From NCBI GenBank assembly GCA_964629825.1, contig CAZVUW010000053.1, positions 1 to 21,847 of the forward strand: a stretch of DNA of 21,847 bases. Reading direction: 5' to 3'. The position numbers were made by a program, and so were the translations under genes. The notes beneath the pieces were generated by a model. The model saw only the letters and a program-made list of their open reading frames with translations, was not told where the DNA came from and did no database searches. Below, piece after piece: positions 14,112 through 20,944 of the stretch. The stretch is from CAZVUW01 sp964629825 (GTDB lineage Bacteria; Actinomycetota; Nitriliruptoria; Euzebyales; Egibacteraceae). Numbering within the stretch: position 1 is the stretch's first letter; every line of letters begins with the position of its first letter.

Positions 14112-15292
14112 TCAACGCGCAGCCTGATGCACTGGCGCGCCTGGTCGGCTCGCCGGAGCGGTTCACCGCCGAGATCTGGGGCCAGCGCGCGCATCTGGAG
14201 CGCAGCCGCGACGTCGAGGGGCTGCTGAGCCTCGACGACGTCGACGCGCTCATCACCACCGCCGCCCTGCGCGCGCCGGCTTTCCGCCTGGTTCGCGCCG
14301 GGGCGACGCTGGAGCGCTCCAGCTACACCCGCACGGCGCGCATCGGTTCGCGCACGGTGACGGATTTGATCGACGTCGGCCGGGTCCTTCACCACTTCGC
14401 CGAGGGCGCCACGATCGTCCTGCAGGGCCTGCACCGGTACTGGCCGCCGGTCTCCGAGCTGTGCGAGCGCCTGTCCGAGGAGCTCAGCCACCCCGTGCAG
14501 GCGAACGCCTACTTGACGCCGCCCGTTGCGCAGGGCCTGAACGTCCACGCGGACTCCCACGACGTCTTCGCCGTGCAGACCCACGGCCGCAAGCAGTGGG
14601 TGGTGTACGAGGGCGACGTCCGGCCGGGCCCGGACGGCTCGGGCGCCGAGCCGACCATGGACATCGAGCTGCTGACCGGCGACTGCCTGTACCTGCCGAG
14701 GGGGACGCACCACGCTGCGCGGACTGTCGACGCCCCCAGCCTCCACCTGACCATCGGCGTCCCGGCTGTGACCTGGCGCGACGTGCTGTCCCGGGCGCTG
14801 AGCGGTCTGCTCGAGGACGAGGCGCTCGACACCGCACTCCCCGCCGGGTTCGCGCGCTCGACGGGCGAGGTCGGCACCGAGGCCGCGCGCCGGTTGGAGA
14901 AGGTTCTCGCGGGGGCCGCCGCGGAGGCGGGTCGGCTGGCCACCGAGGCCGTCGAGCGCGCCGCCGAGCGCGTCCGCACCGGACGACCGCCGCGGCTGCG
15001 GGGCCAGTTGGCGCAGCTGCTGGCCATCGACGCCATCGACGACGACACGCCGGTGCGGCCCCGGCCGGGTCTGGCGGCGCGCATCACCGCGGATGATGGC
15101 CACGTGATGCTGTCGCTGCCGGACCGCGCATTGCGGCTGCCGACGGTGGCGCGTCCGGCGCTGGAGCGGCTGCTCTCCGCTGACAGCGCCGTGCCGGTAG
15201 CGGCCATCGCCGAGCACCTCGACGAGCCCGGGCGACTCGCGCTGGTGCGCCGGCTGGTGCGCGAGGGCGTGCTCGTCACGCTCGATGGCTGA
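14108..15292 (+). CDS. Cupin-4 / JmjC-domain Fe(II)/2-oxoglutarate oxygenase
   Basis: Predicted peptidyl hydroxylase of the ROXA (YcfD, MINA53/NO66) class, whose known members hydroxylate ribosomal proteins. The first conventional start, GTG 14357, would cut off conserved N-terminal sequence. The frame is open and family-like from just after 14108 (DALARLVGSPERFTAEIWG), and the only initiator-like codon there is CTG 14108, overlapping the peptide stop as CTGA. That gives 394 residues. Metal ligands are His147-x-Asp149 (NVHADSHDVF) and probably His202 (LPRGTHHAA). A C-terminal winged-helix-like region occupies about residues 290-394. The gene lies between the Asp-rich peptide and a redox-protein gene, which suggests a dedicated substrate. 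Ribosomal oxygenase is the alternative role. Confidence 0.88.
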   Translation: MINAQPDALARLVGSPERFTAEIWGQRAHLERSRDVEGLLSLDDVDALITTAALRAPAFRLVRAGATLERSSYTRTARIGSRTVTDLIDVGRVLHHFAEGATIVLQGLHRYWPPVSELCERLSEELSHPVQANAYLTPPVAQGLNVHADSHDVFAVQTHGRKQWVVYEGDVRPGPDGSGAEPTMDIELLTGDCLYLPRGTHHAARTVDAPSLHLTIGVPAVTWRDVLSRALSGLLEDEALDTALPAGFARSTGEVGTEAARRLEKVLAGAAAEAGRLATEAVERAAERVRTGRPPRLRGQLAQLLAIDAIDDDTPVRPRPGLAARITADDGHVMLSLPDRALRLPTVARPALERLLSADSAVPVAAIAEHLDEPGRLALVRRLVREGVLVTLDG

Positions 15293-16190
15293 GCGCTTCT
15301 CCTGCGCGCTCGCCTCGCTGGCGGCCGGGGAGCCGTGCTACGGAACCGCCTCGCAGGTGCGGCGCTGGATCATGGTCGAGCAGCCGGGCGGCTGGGGCTA
15401 CGACGCCGTCCTGGACAGCCGCCTGCCCACGGAGGTCGCGGTGGCGCTGAAGGCCGCGGGCCGGCGGAACCAGGCGAGGGTGGTGATGATCCGCCGCCAC
15501 GGTCGCTCTGCGCCGGAGCGCACGGTCTGCTTCGCGGCCGTCACGACCCCGCGGGTGCGCTGGATCGAGCGCTTCGAGATCGAGGATCCTTCCCGGCTCA
15601 CCGAGATCGACTGGTCCCCGCTGCGTGACCTCGCGTCGGTCGGGGGTGAGCCGGTCGAGCACCCGCTGTACCTGGTCTGCACCAACGGCAGCCACGACCC
15701 CTGCTGCGCCCTCTTCGGGCGGCCGGTCGCTCAGGTCCTGGCCGGGCGCTACCCGCAGGAGACCTGGGAGGTCTCGCACATCGGTGGCGACCGCTTCGCC
15801 GGCAACGTCGTCTGCGTGCCCGACGGCGTCTACTACGGCCGCGTGACTCCTGACAACGCGCTGTCGATCATCGGCGGACACGAGCGGGGCGCCGTCGATC
15901 TCGTGCACTACCGCGGCCGCTCTTTCCACGCCTTCCACGTCCAGGCGGCCGAGCACCTCGTGCGCGAAGCCCGGGGCGTCACCGGCCTCGAGGAGGTCAG
16001 GATCCGCTCGGTGGAGCCGCTGAGCGAGCGGACCTTCCGGGTGGGGCTGGACCTGCCGGGAGAGTCAGTCGTGGCGACGGTGGCGTGCTCGGCGGCGATC
16101 GACGCCCAGCAGCTGACGTGTCGCTCGACCAGCGCGGAGCACCCGCCGCGCTATCGGCTCGCAGACCTGGAGCGCATCGGTCAGGGGTGA
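15285..16190 (+). CDS. Sucrase/ferredoxin-like family protein (thioredoxin-like [2Fe-2S])
   Basis: 301-residue protein of the Suc_Fer-like family (PF06999), related to thioredoxin-like ferredoxins; the old link to sucrose metabolism is weak. The diagnostic stretch is complete: VCTNGSHDPCCALFG with Cys132, Cys140 and Cys141, then WEVSHIGGDRFAGNVV (161-176) and PDGVYYGRV. The cysteines and the histidine of SHIGGDR probably bind an iron-sulfur cluster. The ATG at 15285 lies inside the oxygenase gene, overlapping it by eight bases (ATGGCTGA), so translation is coupled. An electron-transfer protein here could keep the oxygenase iron reduced or carry out its own step on the peptide; both are inference. 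Confidence 0.9.
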   Translation: MAERFSCALASLAAGEPCYGTASQVRRWIMVEQPGGWGYDAVLDSRLPTEVAVALKAAGRRNQARVVMIRRHGRSAPERTVCFAAVTTPRVRWIERFEIEDPSRLTEIDWSPLRDLASVGGEPVEHPLYLVCTNGSHDPCCALFGRPVAQVLAGRYPQETWEVSHIGGDRFAGNVVCVPDGVYYGRVTPDNALSIIGGHERGAVDLVHYRGRSFHAFHVQAAEHLVREARGVTGLEEVRIRSVEPLSERTFRVGLDLPGESVVATVACSAAIDAQQLTCRSTSAEHPPRYRLADLERIGQG

Positions 16191-16209
16191 TGCCGCCCGG
16201 GAACGCGAA

Positions 16210-16230
16210 AGGCCGCCCGTTGGGCGGCCT
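16210..16230 (-). terminator. Strong hairpin with T-rich tail on the minus strand
   Basis: A perfect 9-bp stem AGGCCGCCC (16210-16218) and GGGCGGCCT (16222-16230) closes a 3-base loop. Read on the minus strand it is followed by TTTCGCGTT, as expected for an intrinsic terminator of the small leftward gene. It could also stop the rightward peptide operon, which ends 19 bases before it, but no T-run follows on that strand. Confidence 0.65.
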
Positions 16231-16250
16231 CGGCGTCTGCTGGGACCGGT

Positions 16251-16418
16251 CTAGCGGCGGCGGGCCGAAGCGGCCGCGTCCATCGTCGGACGGTCCATGT
16301 TCTTGCGCTCCTTGCCGGAGCGGCTCTGCTTCGAAGCCTTCGGCTTCAGGTAGGACGGCACGGGCTCACCGTGCTCGGCCAGGGCGCGCAGGAGACGCAG
16401 CCCGGTGGTCGTGTGCAC
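16251..16418 (-). CDS. Small basic protein, unknown function
   Basis: 55-codon frame starting at GTG 16418, reading MHTTTGLRLLRALAEHGEPV at its N-terminus and ending in a Lys/Arg/Ser-rich tail that finishes ARRR. I recognise no family. Support for it being real: GGTGATC, an exact match to the 16S anti-Shine-Dalgarno complement, lies six bases before the start; a terminator-like hairpin follows 20 bases after the stop; and it fills a 420-base gap otherwise without genes. An alternative start is GTG 16427. The basic tail could bind nucleic acid or the ribosome. It may instead be chance, since short frames are common in GC-rich DNA. Confidence 0.5.
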   Translation of the reverse strand: MHTTTGLRLLRALAEHGEPVPSYLKPKASKQSRSGKERKNMDRPTMDAAASARRR

Positions 16419-16611
16419 TTCGATCACCTTCGAGAGCTTGAAGGGCGCGCCACCAAGTCGGTGACTCGTGTACCAGTGTGACCCTCAGCCACATTCTTGC
16501 AGCGCACGGTACTGGTCGAAGGGACATGGCCCTCCGCGCGGCTGCCGCATGCGCGTGCCAACCCCGTGCTCTGCGATGCTGGCGCCGTCGTATCTGACGG
16601 GAGGAGTGCGA

Positions 16612-17850
16612 GTGGCACGCGCGATCCGAACCACCACCGAGGACGGGAGAAGCGTCCGGGTGGACGCCCGGGATGTGGCTCGCTGGGCCGGGCTCGCGCC
16701 ACCGGCCGGCACGCCGGACGAGCGCTGGGTCGAGCGCGCCGCGCTGTACGTGCGTGAGCACCCGCGCCGCGGCAGCGCCGGCATCGGCGCGGCCCAGCGC
16801 CTGGCGCTGCTGCGCCGGCTGGCCGCGGGCCCCGCGACCACCGAGGAGCTGCTCGATGCCCTGCGCACCGTGGGCTGGGTGGGGGCCGACGACCTGGAGA
16901 ACCGGCTGCGCGAGCTGCGCGCCTCGGACGGGCGTGCGGGCGAGGCCGCCGTAGGGCTCGCGGTCTCGTCAAGGGCCGGGCGCTACGAGCTGAGCGAGCC
17001 CTTCCCCACCCTCGAGCAGGCGGATCTTCGCGCCCTCGGCTTCGCAAAGGCAATCCTCTCCCAGCTCGACGGACCGCTGGCCGCCACGGCGGGCGCGGCT
17101 CTGGACGCGCTCGTGCCCGGGCTGACGGCCCACGGCGCTCCGCGGACGGGCGCCTCGCACCGAGCCCGGGCCGCCGACTACGAGCGCTTCGAGGCCGCGC
17201 GGCTGGAGCGCCGCGGCGTGCGGGTCCGCTACTTCTCGCTCAACTCCGGACGCGAGGGTCGCTACCTGCTCGTGCCGGTCGAGTACGTCACGGTCGGCGC
17301 CGCGATCAAGGCGCTGTGCGTCCGTGTCGATGAGGCGGGGCACCGCGTCGAGGACTTCGAGCGCCAGTTCGCGATGGACCGCCTGCTCGAGGTGACCCCG
17401 GTCGAGGGTCAGCCGCCGACCGACGAGGCGGATCTGCAGCTCGCGCGCAGCCGGATCGTGCTGGAGGTCAGCTCCGTCCTGGCGGAGGTGCTGCGGCAGC
17501 GCAACATCTTCGGCTTGGCCGAGGCGGACGCCGCGCAGAGCCTCGGCTATGAGGACGCCTGGCGGGTGACCGGCACCTTCCCCAAGGCCCTCGCCTGGGA
17601 CGTGATGGAGCAGCTGTGCGCATGGGCTGGCCAGGCGCAGGTGCGCGAGCCGCTGTGGCTGGTCAACGCGGTTGTCCGCCGGCTGCGCGCGGGCCTGCGC
17701 GTGATGGAGGAGGGGGCCGCGTTCGATCTGGTGAAGCCGGAGCTCGACCGCCCGTTCGCCGACCACGGCGAGGCCGTCCGCAGCGACGAGGCGCTGCCAG
17801 AGCCGACCGGGCCGCGCAAGCTCGCGCCGCGCCCTCGGACCGCTAGCTGA
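16612..17850 (+). CDS. WYL-domain family transcriptional regulator
   Basis: 412-residue protein, probably a DNA-binding regulator that senses a ligand through its WYL domain. An N-terminal helix-turn-helix-like segment (about residues 60-105, AAQRLALLRRLAAGPATTEE onward) precedes a WYL-like domain around 200-270: RRGVRVRYFSLNSGREGRYL, then VPVEYVTVGAAIKALCVRV and FAMDRLLEV. The canonical Trp-Tyr-Leu triplet is replaced. A long C-terminal part of about 100 residues follows. The GTG at 16612 has GGGAGGAG six bases upstream; in-frame ATG codons further upstream lack one. It overlaps the convergent EcsC gene by eight bases at the stop codons. Its target is unknown; PafBC-like DNA-damage regulators are the best-studied actinobacterial relatives. 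Confidence 0.8.
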   Translation: MARAIRTTTEDGRSVRVDARDVARWAGLAPPAGTPDERWVERAALYVREHPRRGSAGIGAAQRLALLRRLAAGPATTEELLDALRTVGWVGADDLENRLRELRASDGRAGEAAVGLAVSSRAGRYELSEPFPTLEQADLRALGFAKAILSQLDGPLAATAGAALDALVPGLTAHGAPRTGASHRARAADYERFEAARLERRGVRVRYFSLNSGREGRYLLVPVEYVTVGAAIKALCVRVDEAGHRVEDFERQFAMDRLLEVTPVEGQPPTDEADLQLARSRIVLEVSSVLAEVLRQRNIFGLAEADAAQSLGYEDAWRVTGTFPKALAWDVMEQLCAWAGQAQVREPLWLVNAVVRRLRAGLRVMEEGAAFDLVKPELDRPFADHGEAVRSDEALPEPTGPRKLAPRPRTAS

Positions 17851-18544
17851 CGTCGAAGAACCGCTTCGCCTCGCGGCCCACGACGGCCACGATCGCGGCG
17901 TTCCCCGCGCCGCCGATCACGGCGCCGAGGCCGAACGGCACCAGCCGGCCCATGCGTCGGAAGCCCTCGCGGGCGCTCCAGCGGGCCACGAGGCGCCGAC
18001 CGAGGACGCGGTTCATGCGTATGAGCACGGTGTTGGGGACGCCTTTGACGATCGTGGCGCCGCCCTTGCTGCCCACCTGGCGGGCCAGGTCGCGCAGGCC
18101 GTTGGACGCCCCGGTCGCCATGGCGAGCACCGCCAGGACCCAGGTGCGCCGCTCCTCGATGGACTCCGGCGTGTGCCCGTAGGCCAGGCCGATGGCGAGG
18201 ATCAGCTCGCCCAGGCGCGCGACGGTCCAGCCGACGTCGGCCGTGTTGGCCGCCAGGCCGATGCTCGTGCCGATTCCGGGCACCGCGGCCGCACCACCGG
18301 CTGCGGCGCCGACGGCGACCAGCTCCCGCCGGGCCAGGCGGATCAGCTCATCCGCGATCTGCGTGCCCTCGGCGGCGGGCCGGGCTGCGCGTACGCGCGC
18401 CACCGCGCTGACCGCCGTGGGATAGCGCGTGTCGACGAGGCGGTCCACGGCGGGCAGAAGGGCGCGACCGATCACGCCGACCTCTGGCGAGGAGGTCAGG
18501 GCGGGCAGCGCGGCCGCGCCGGAGCCGCGGCGCAGCGCGATCAC
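17843..18544 (-). CDS. EcsC family protein
   Basis: 233-residue member of the EcsC family (PF12787), whose founding member is encoded with a Bacillus ABC transporter but whose biochemical role is unknown. A glycine/alanine-rich segment VGAAAGGAAAVPGIGTSIGL in the first half and GLGAVIGGAGNAAIVAVVG near the C-terminus are the typical hydrophobic blocks, suggesting membrane association. The GTG at 18544 overlaps the MarR gene stop as GTGA, so the pair is translationally coupled and the regulator probably controls this gene. Its TAG stop and the WYL gene's TGA overlap within a GCTAGCTGA sequence. Confidence 0.85.
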   Translation of the reverse strand: MIALRRGSGAAALPALTSSPEVGVIGRALLPAVDRLVDTRYPTAVSAVARVRAARPAAEGTQIADELIRLARRELVAVGAAAGGAAAVPGIGTSIGLAANTADVGWTVARLGELILAIGLAYGHTPESIEERRTWVLAVLAMATGASNGLRDLARQVGSKGGATIVKGVPNTVLIRMNRVLGRRLVARWSAREGFRRMGRLVPFGLGAVIGGAGNAAIVAVVGREAKRFFDVS

Positions 18545-19041
18545 CGCTCCTGCCGAGCGGCGGTGAAGAGCGTGAGCCGGCCCTCGCACGGAAGGCTCTC
18601 AAGCAGAGTCTGGGCGATGTCGTCCAAGCTCTGGACCTGCTCGGGCGTCAGGCGGTCGAACACCATCTCGCGCACCGAGGCGACGTGGGTGGGGGCGGTC
18701 TGCACCACCTTGTCGTACCCAGCGTCGGTGAGGATCACGTCCGTTGCCCGACGATCGTCCGAGGCCGCGCGGCGCTCGACCCAGCCCGTCTTCTCCAGTC
18801 GCGCGACCATGTGGGAGGTCCGCGACAGGGAGGCGTTGGTGAGCGTGGCGAGGTCGCTCATCCGCAGCGTCCGCTCGGGTGCCTCGGACAGCATCGCCAG
18901 CACCACGTAGCTGAAGTAGGTCAGGCCGGCATCACGCTGGAGGGGGCCCTCCAGGGCGGCGGGGAGCAGCTCGACGAGCGCGATGAAGCGGCGCCACACC
19001 TGCTGCTCCCCGTCGGTCAACCACCGGACGTCATCGCTCAT
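18541..19041 (-). CDS. MarR family transcriptional regulator
   Basis: 166-residue winged-helix regulator. The MarR pattern is complete: N-terminal dimerisation helix starting WLTDGEQQVWRRF, recognition region LRMSDLATLTNASLSRTSHMVARLEKTGWVERR (about 59-91), the wing with ASDDRRATDVILTDAGY, and a C-terminal helix. Such proteins bind short palindromes and usually repress their own operon, releasing DNA on binding small phenolic or oxidising molecules. The ATG at 19041 has no ribosome-binding site but a good -10 element six bases upstream, suggesting a leaderless transcript. It forms an operon with the EcsC gene through a 4-base overlap. Confidence 0.93.
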   Translation of the reverse strand: MSDDVRWLTDGEQQVWRRFIALVELLPAALEGPLQRDAGLTYFSYVVLAMLSEAPERTLRMSDLATLTNASLSRTSHMVARLEKTGWVERRAASDDRRATDVILTDAGYDKVVQTAPTHVASVREMVFDRLTPEQVQSLDDIAQTLLESLPCEGRLTLFTAARQER

Positions 19042-19047
19042 GAGGCA

Positions 19048-19076
19048 AGCCTAGCGTGCGATGGTTGACGTTTCAT
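19048..19076 (-). promoter_or_regulatory. Promoter of marR-ecsC, leaderless type
   Basis: On the minus strand ATGAAA (19076-19071) and TAGGCT (19053-19048) are 17 bases apart; transcription would begin at the ATG at 19041. A GATG-N10-CATC dyad (19060-19077) covers the -35 and could be the autorepressor site. Confidence 0.45.
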
Positions 19077-19090
19077 CTAATCGGGGTCCG

Positions 19091-20254
19091 TCAGTCCAGG
19101 ATCAGCTCCGCCACGACTCCGGCATGGTCGGAGGCCCACAGCGGCGGCTGCGCCTGGAAGGGCCGGACGCCGACGCGCTTGACTTCGCGCGCCTTGATCG
19201 GTCCGCGCGTGAAGACCAGGTCGATGCGCGTGTCGAGCTGGGCGCTCGGGTTGGCGAGGGCATCGTCATAGCAGCAGGTAGGGCCGCTGCCCTCGCCCAC
19301 GTCGGTGAACCCGGCGGCGCGGATGGCCTGGTAGGCCGCCTCGCCCGGCGCCGAGTTGAAGTCGCCAACCAGCACCACCGGCAGATCGGTCTGCACCGGT
19401 CCGCTCGTGAGCAGCTCCTGGGCCTGGAGCTGGGCGATGGGCTGGGCGAAGGCCTCGAGGTGGGTGTTGATCAGCCGGAAGCTGCGTCCGCGGTGCTTGA
19501 CGTCGACGGAGGTCCAGCCGCGGTCGATGCGCAGCGGCTGGCCGAGGACCGGCAGCACGAGGGCGTTCTCGTACAGGCCGCCCTGCGCGTTGCTGACCTT
19601 GATGTTGGCTGTCTCCGGGCCCTTGCGGACCAGGATCACGTCGCGGTCGGTGAGCCGGACGTCGATCAACCCACCCGTGCCGGCGGGCGGAGCCCAGTCG
19701 AACGCGGTCAGCTCGCCGTCGAAGGCCGCCTGGGAGGACGCGACGTCGTAGCGCTGCCCGCGCTGGGCGAGCGCGCGCAGGAGCTCGTCGAGGAAGTCGA
19801 GCCGGACCTGGGTCGCGGAGGCCGGGTCACCAGGAGTCCCCACCCGGTAGAGCGTGACCTCCTGCAGCCCGATCAGATCCGGCTTCTCCTCGGCGATCTC
19901 GGCGGCGAGCGCCTGGGCGCGGCGGGGGAAGTCGGTGAACTGGACTTGGTGCCACAGCTGGGTGGCGGCGGCCACGAGCTGCTCGGGGGTGGTCGGCGGT
20001 GGGTTGAACAGAGGCTCGAGGGTGGCGCCCAGGTACAGGTTGCGGGTCATCACGGTGATGTCCCGGTCCTTCTTGGCGTGGGCCGGCGGGCCCTGCTTGT
20101 TCTCGGCGGCCGGGGTGGCGCCCTTCGACGGCGGCCCGGCGTGTGCGGGGGGACCGGCGACGGATGGCCCGGCCGCCAGCGCGACCAGGAGGACTGAGAG
20201 CGATGCAAGCACGGCGGCACGGAGCCGCCGCCTGGAGCGCACGGTGTTGGACAT
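19091..20254 (-). CDS. Secreted endonuclease/exonuclease/phosphatase-fold enzyme
   Basis: 387-residue exported hydrolase of the EEP superfamily (nucleases, inositol phosphatases, sphingomyelinase-type phosphodiesterases). A Sec signal peptide is clear: RSRRRLR, a hydrophobic core AVLASLSVLLVALAAG and a probable cut near AGPPAHA. A short Pro/Ala linker containing GPPAHA twice (34-39, 55-60) follows. Catalytic motifs appear in order: TRNLYLG (70-76), GLQEV with Glu132, NTHLEAF (263-269), GDFNS (297-301) and SDHAGV with His377. The substrate cannot be read from the sequence; nucleic acid or phospholipid are both possible. The ATG at 20254 has AGGAAGG eleven bases upstream inside an inverted repeat; a frame extending to 20386 is unlikely. 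Confidence 0.9.
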   Translation of the reverse strand: MSNTVRSRRRLRAAVLASLSVLLVALAAGPSVAGPPAHAGPPSKGATPAAENKQGPPAHAKKDRDITVMTRNLYLGATLEPLFNPPPTTPEQLVAAATQLWHQVQFTDFPRRAQALAAEIAEEKPDLIGLQEVTLYRVGTPGDPASATQVRLDFLDELLRALAQRGQRYDVASSQAAFDGELTAFDWAPPAGTGGLIDVRLTDRDVILVRKGPETANIKVSNAQGGLYENALVLPVLGQPLRIDRGWTSVDVKHRGRSFRLINTHLEAFAQPIAQLQAQELLTSGPVQTDLPVVLVGDFNSAPGEAAYQAIRAAGFTDVGEGSGPTCCYDDALANPSAQLDTRIDLVFTRGPIKAREVKRVGVRPFQAQPPLWASDHAGVVAELILD

Positions 20255-20257
20255 TGT

Positions 20258-20299
20258 CAGGAACCTTCCTGGAGGGTGCCTCCCTCGCAGCAGGGAGGC
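20258..20299 (-). promoter_or_regulatory. Structured 5' leader of the secreted hydrolase gene
   Basis: In the minus-strand transcript a perfect 8-bp hairpin GCCTCCCT/AGGGAGGC with a 6-base loop (20278-20299) can compete with GGAGG-N3-CCTCC (20271-20283). A second dyad CAGGAA-N2-TTCCTG (20258-20271) contains the ribosome-binding AGGAAGG. Mutually exclusive pairing next to the start site suggests translational control, though no known riboswitch class is recognised. Confidence 0.45.
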
Positions 20300-20318
20300 C
20301 TCGAACCGCACGATGTGG

Positions 20319-20343
20319 TGACCGCGCAACCCCCACGCGGTCA
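20319..20343. promoter_or_regulatory. Inverted repeat in the divergent intergenic region
   Basis: TGACCGCG (20319-20326) and CGCGGTCA (20336-20343) form a perfect 8-bp dyad with a 9-base centre, about midway in the gap between the hydrolase and the stress-protein gene. It looks like an operator. A smaller perfect dyad CCACCG-N4-CGGTGG lies at 20383-20398. Confidence 0.45.
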
Positions 20344-20419
20344 GCGCAATGGTGCCTGAGCTTCGACCCCCGCCACAACGGTCCACCGGGGTCGGTGGCG
20401 GCTGGCTCGCGGACGGTGC

Positions 20420-20448
20420 TTGACGGCTGCGTTGGCGGAGGGAACGAT
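20420..20448 (+). promoter_or_regulatory. Candidate promoter of the stress protein-pgeF operon
   Basis: TTGACG (20420-20425) and AACGAT (20443-20448) are 17 bases apart, with transcription expected near 20455 and GGGAGG five bases before the ATG at 20470. The -35 is good, the -10 weak. Confidence 0.45.
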
Positions 20449-20469
20449 CGCGAGGACGAGGGAGGCCCG

Positions 20470-20934
20470 ATGGACCCGATCCTGATCGTCGCCAACCAGA
20501 CCCTGGGTGGACCCCGGCTGGACGCCGCCGTGCGCAGTCGCATCGCCGAGGGCCGCAGCACCTTCCACATCGTCATACCTATGATCTCGCCTGCCCTGGA
20601 GGCGGTGGCCTGGGGCGCTCCCGAGATCGGGTTCGTGATCCCGGCCCCTGATCCCGAAGCGGTTGACGAGGCGCGACGGCGCTCCGAGCACCGCCTCAGC
20701 GCGATGGTCGACCGAATCCAAGCGGTGGGTGGCATCGCCACCGGAGAGGTGGGCGACACCGATCCGGCTGAGGCGGTGCGGCGGGTCCTCGACCAGCGCT
20801 CGTTCTCGGAGATCATCGTCTCGACGCTCCCGCCGGGCCTGTCGCGCTGGCTGAAGATGGACCTGCCGAGCCGCCTTGAGCGCCTCACCGACATCCCGGT
20901 GACGGTCGTAGAGGCCGAGGCCAGGGACGGCTGA
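20470..20934 (+). CDS. Universal-stress-protein-like protein
   Basis: 154-residue cytoplasmic protein with the alpha/beta look of the Usp superfamily: strand DPILIVANQTLGG at the N-terminus, FHIVIPMI as the second strand, a long charged helix (about 64-88) and EIIVSTLPPGLSRWLKMDLP with VTVVEAE at the C-terminus. The IIVSTLPPGLSRWL stretch is typical of an actinobacterial Usp-like group. The usual ATP-binding G-2x-G-9x-G(S/T) pattern is not seen, so nucleotide binding is doubtful. A strong GGGAGG fixes the ATG at 20470. It is followed after ten bases by pgeF and probably co-transcribed with it. Confidence 0.75.
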   Translation: MDPILIVANQTLGGPRLDAAVRSRIAEGRSTFHIVIPMISPALEAVAWGAPEIGFVIPAPDPEAVDEARRRSEHRLSAMVDRIQAVGGIATGEVGDTDPAEAVRRVLDQRSFSEIIVSTLPPGLSRWLKMDLPSRLERLTDIPVTVVEAEARDG

Positions 20935-20944
20935 TCTGAAGCTC

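Noticed and set aside
13943..15217. Long minus-strand open frame over the peptide and oxygenase genes
   Set aside because: Low-complexity Arg/Gly/Ala/Val translation without motifs; it is the antisense of a better-supported coding frame in GC-rich DNA.
13884..15292. Programmed frameshift fusing the peptide to the oxygenase
   Set aside because: No slippery sequence is evident near the peptide stop; reinitiation at the overlapping CTG is simpler.
16419..16611. tRNA or other structured RNA between the small gene and the WYL gene
   Set aside because: No cloverleaf or recognisable RNA motif could be seen in this stretch.
19061..20197. Plus-strand open frame across the secreted hydrolase
   Set aside because: Shadow of the minus-strand gene, which has a signal peptide and complete catalytic motifs.
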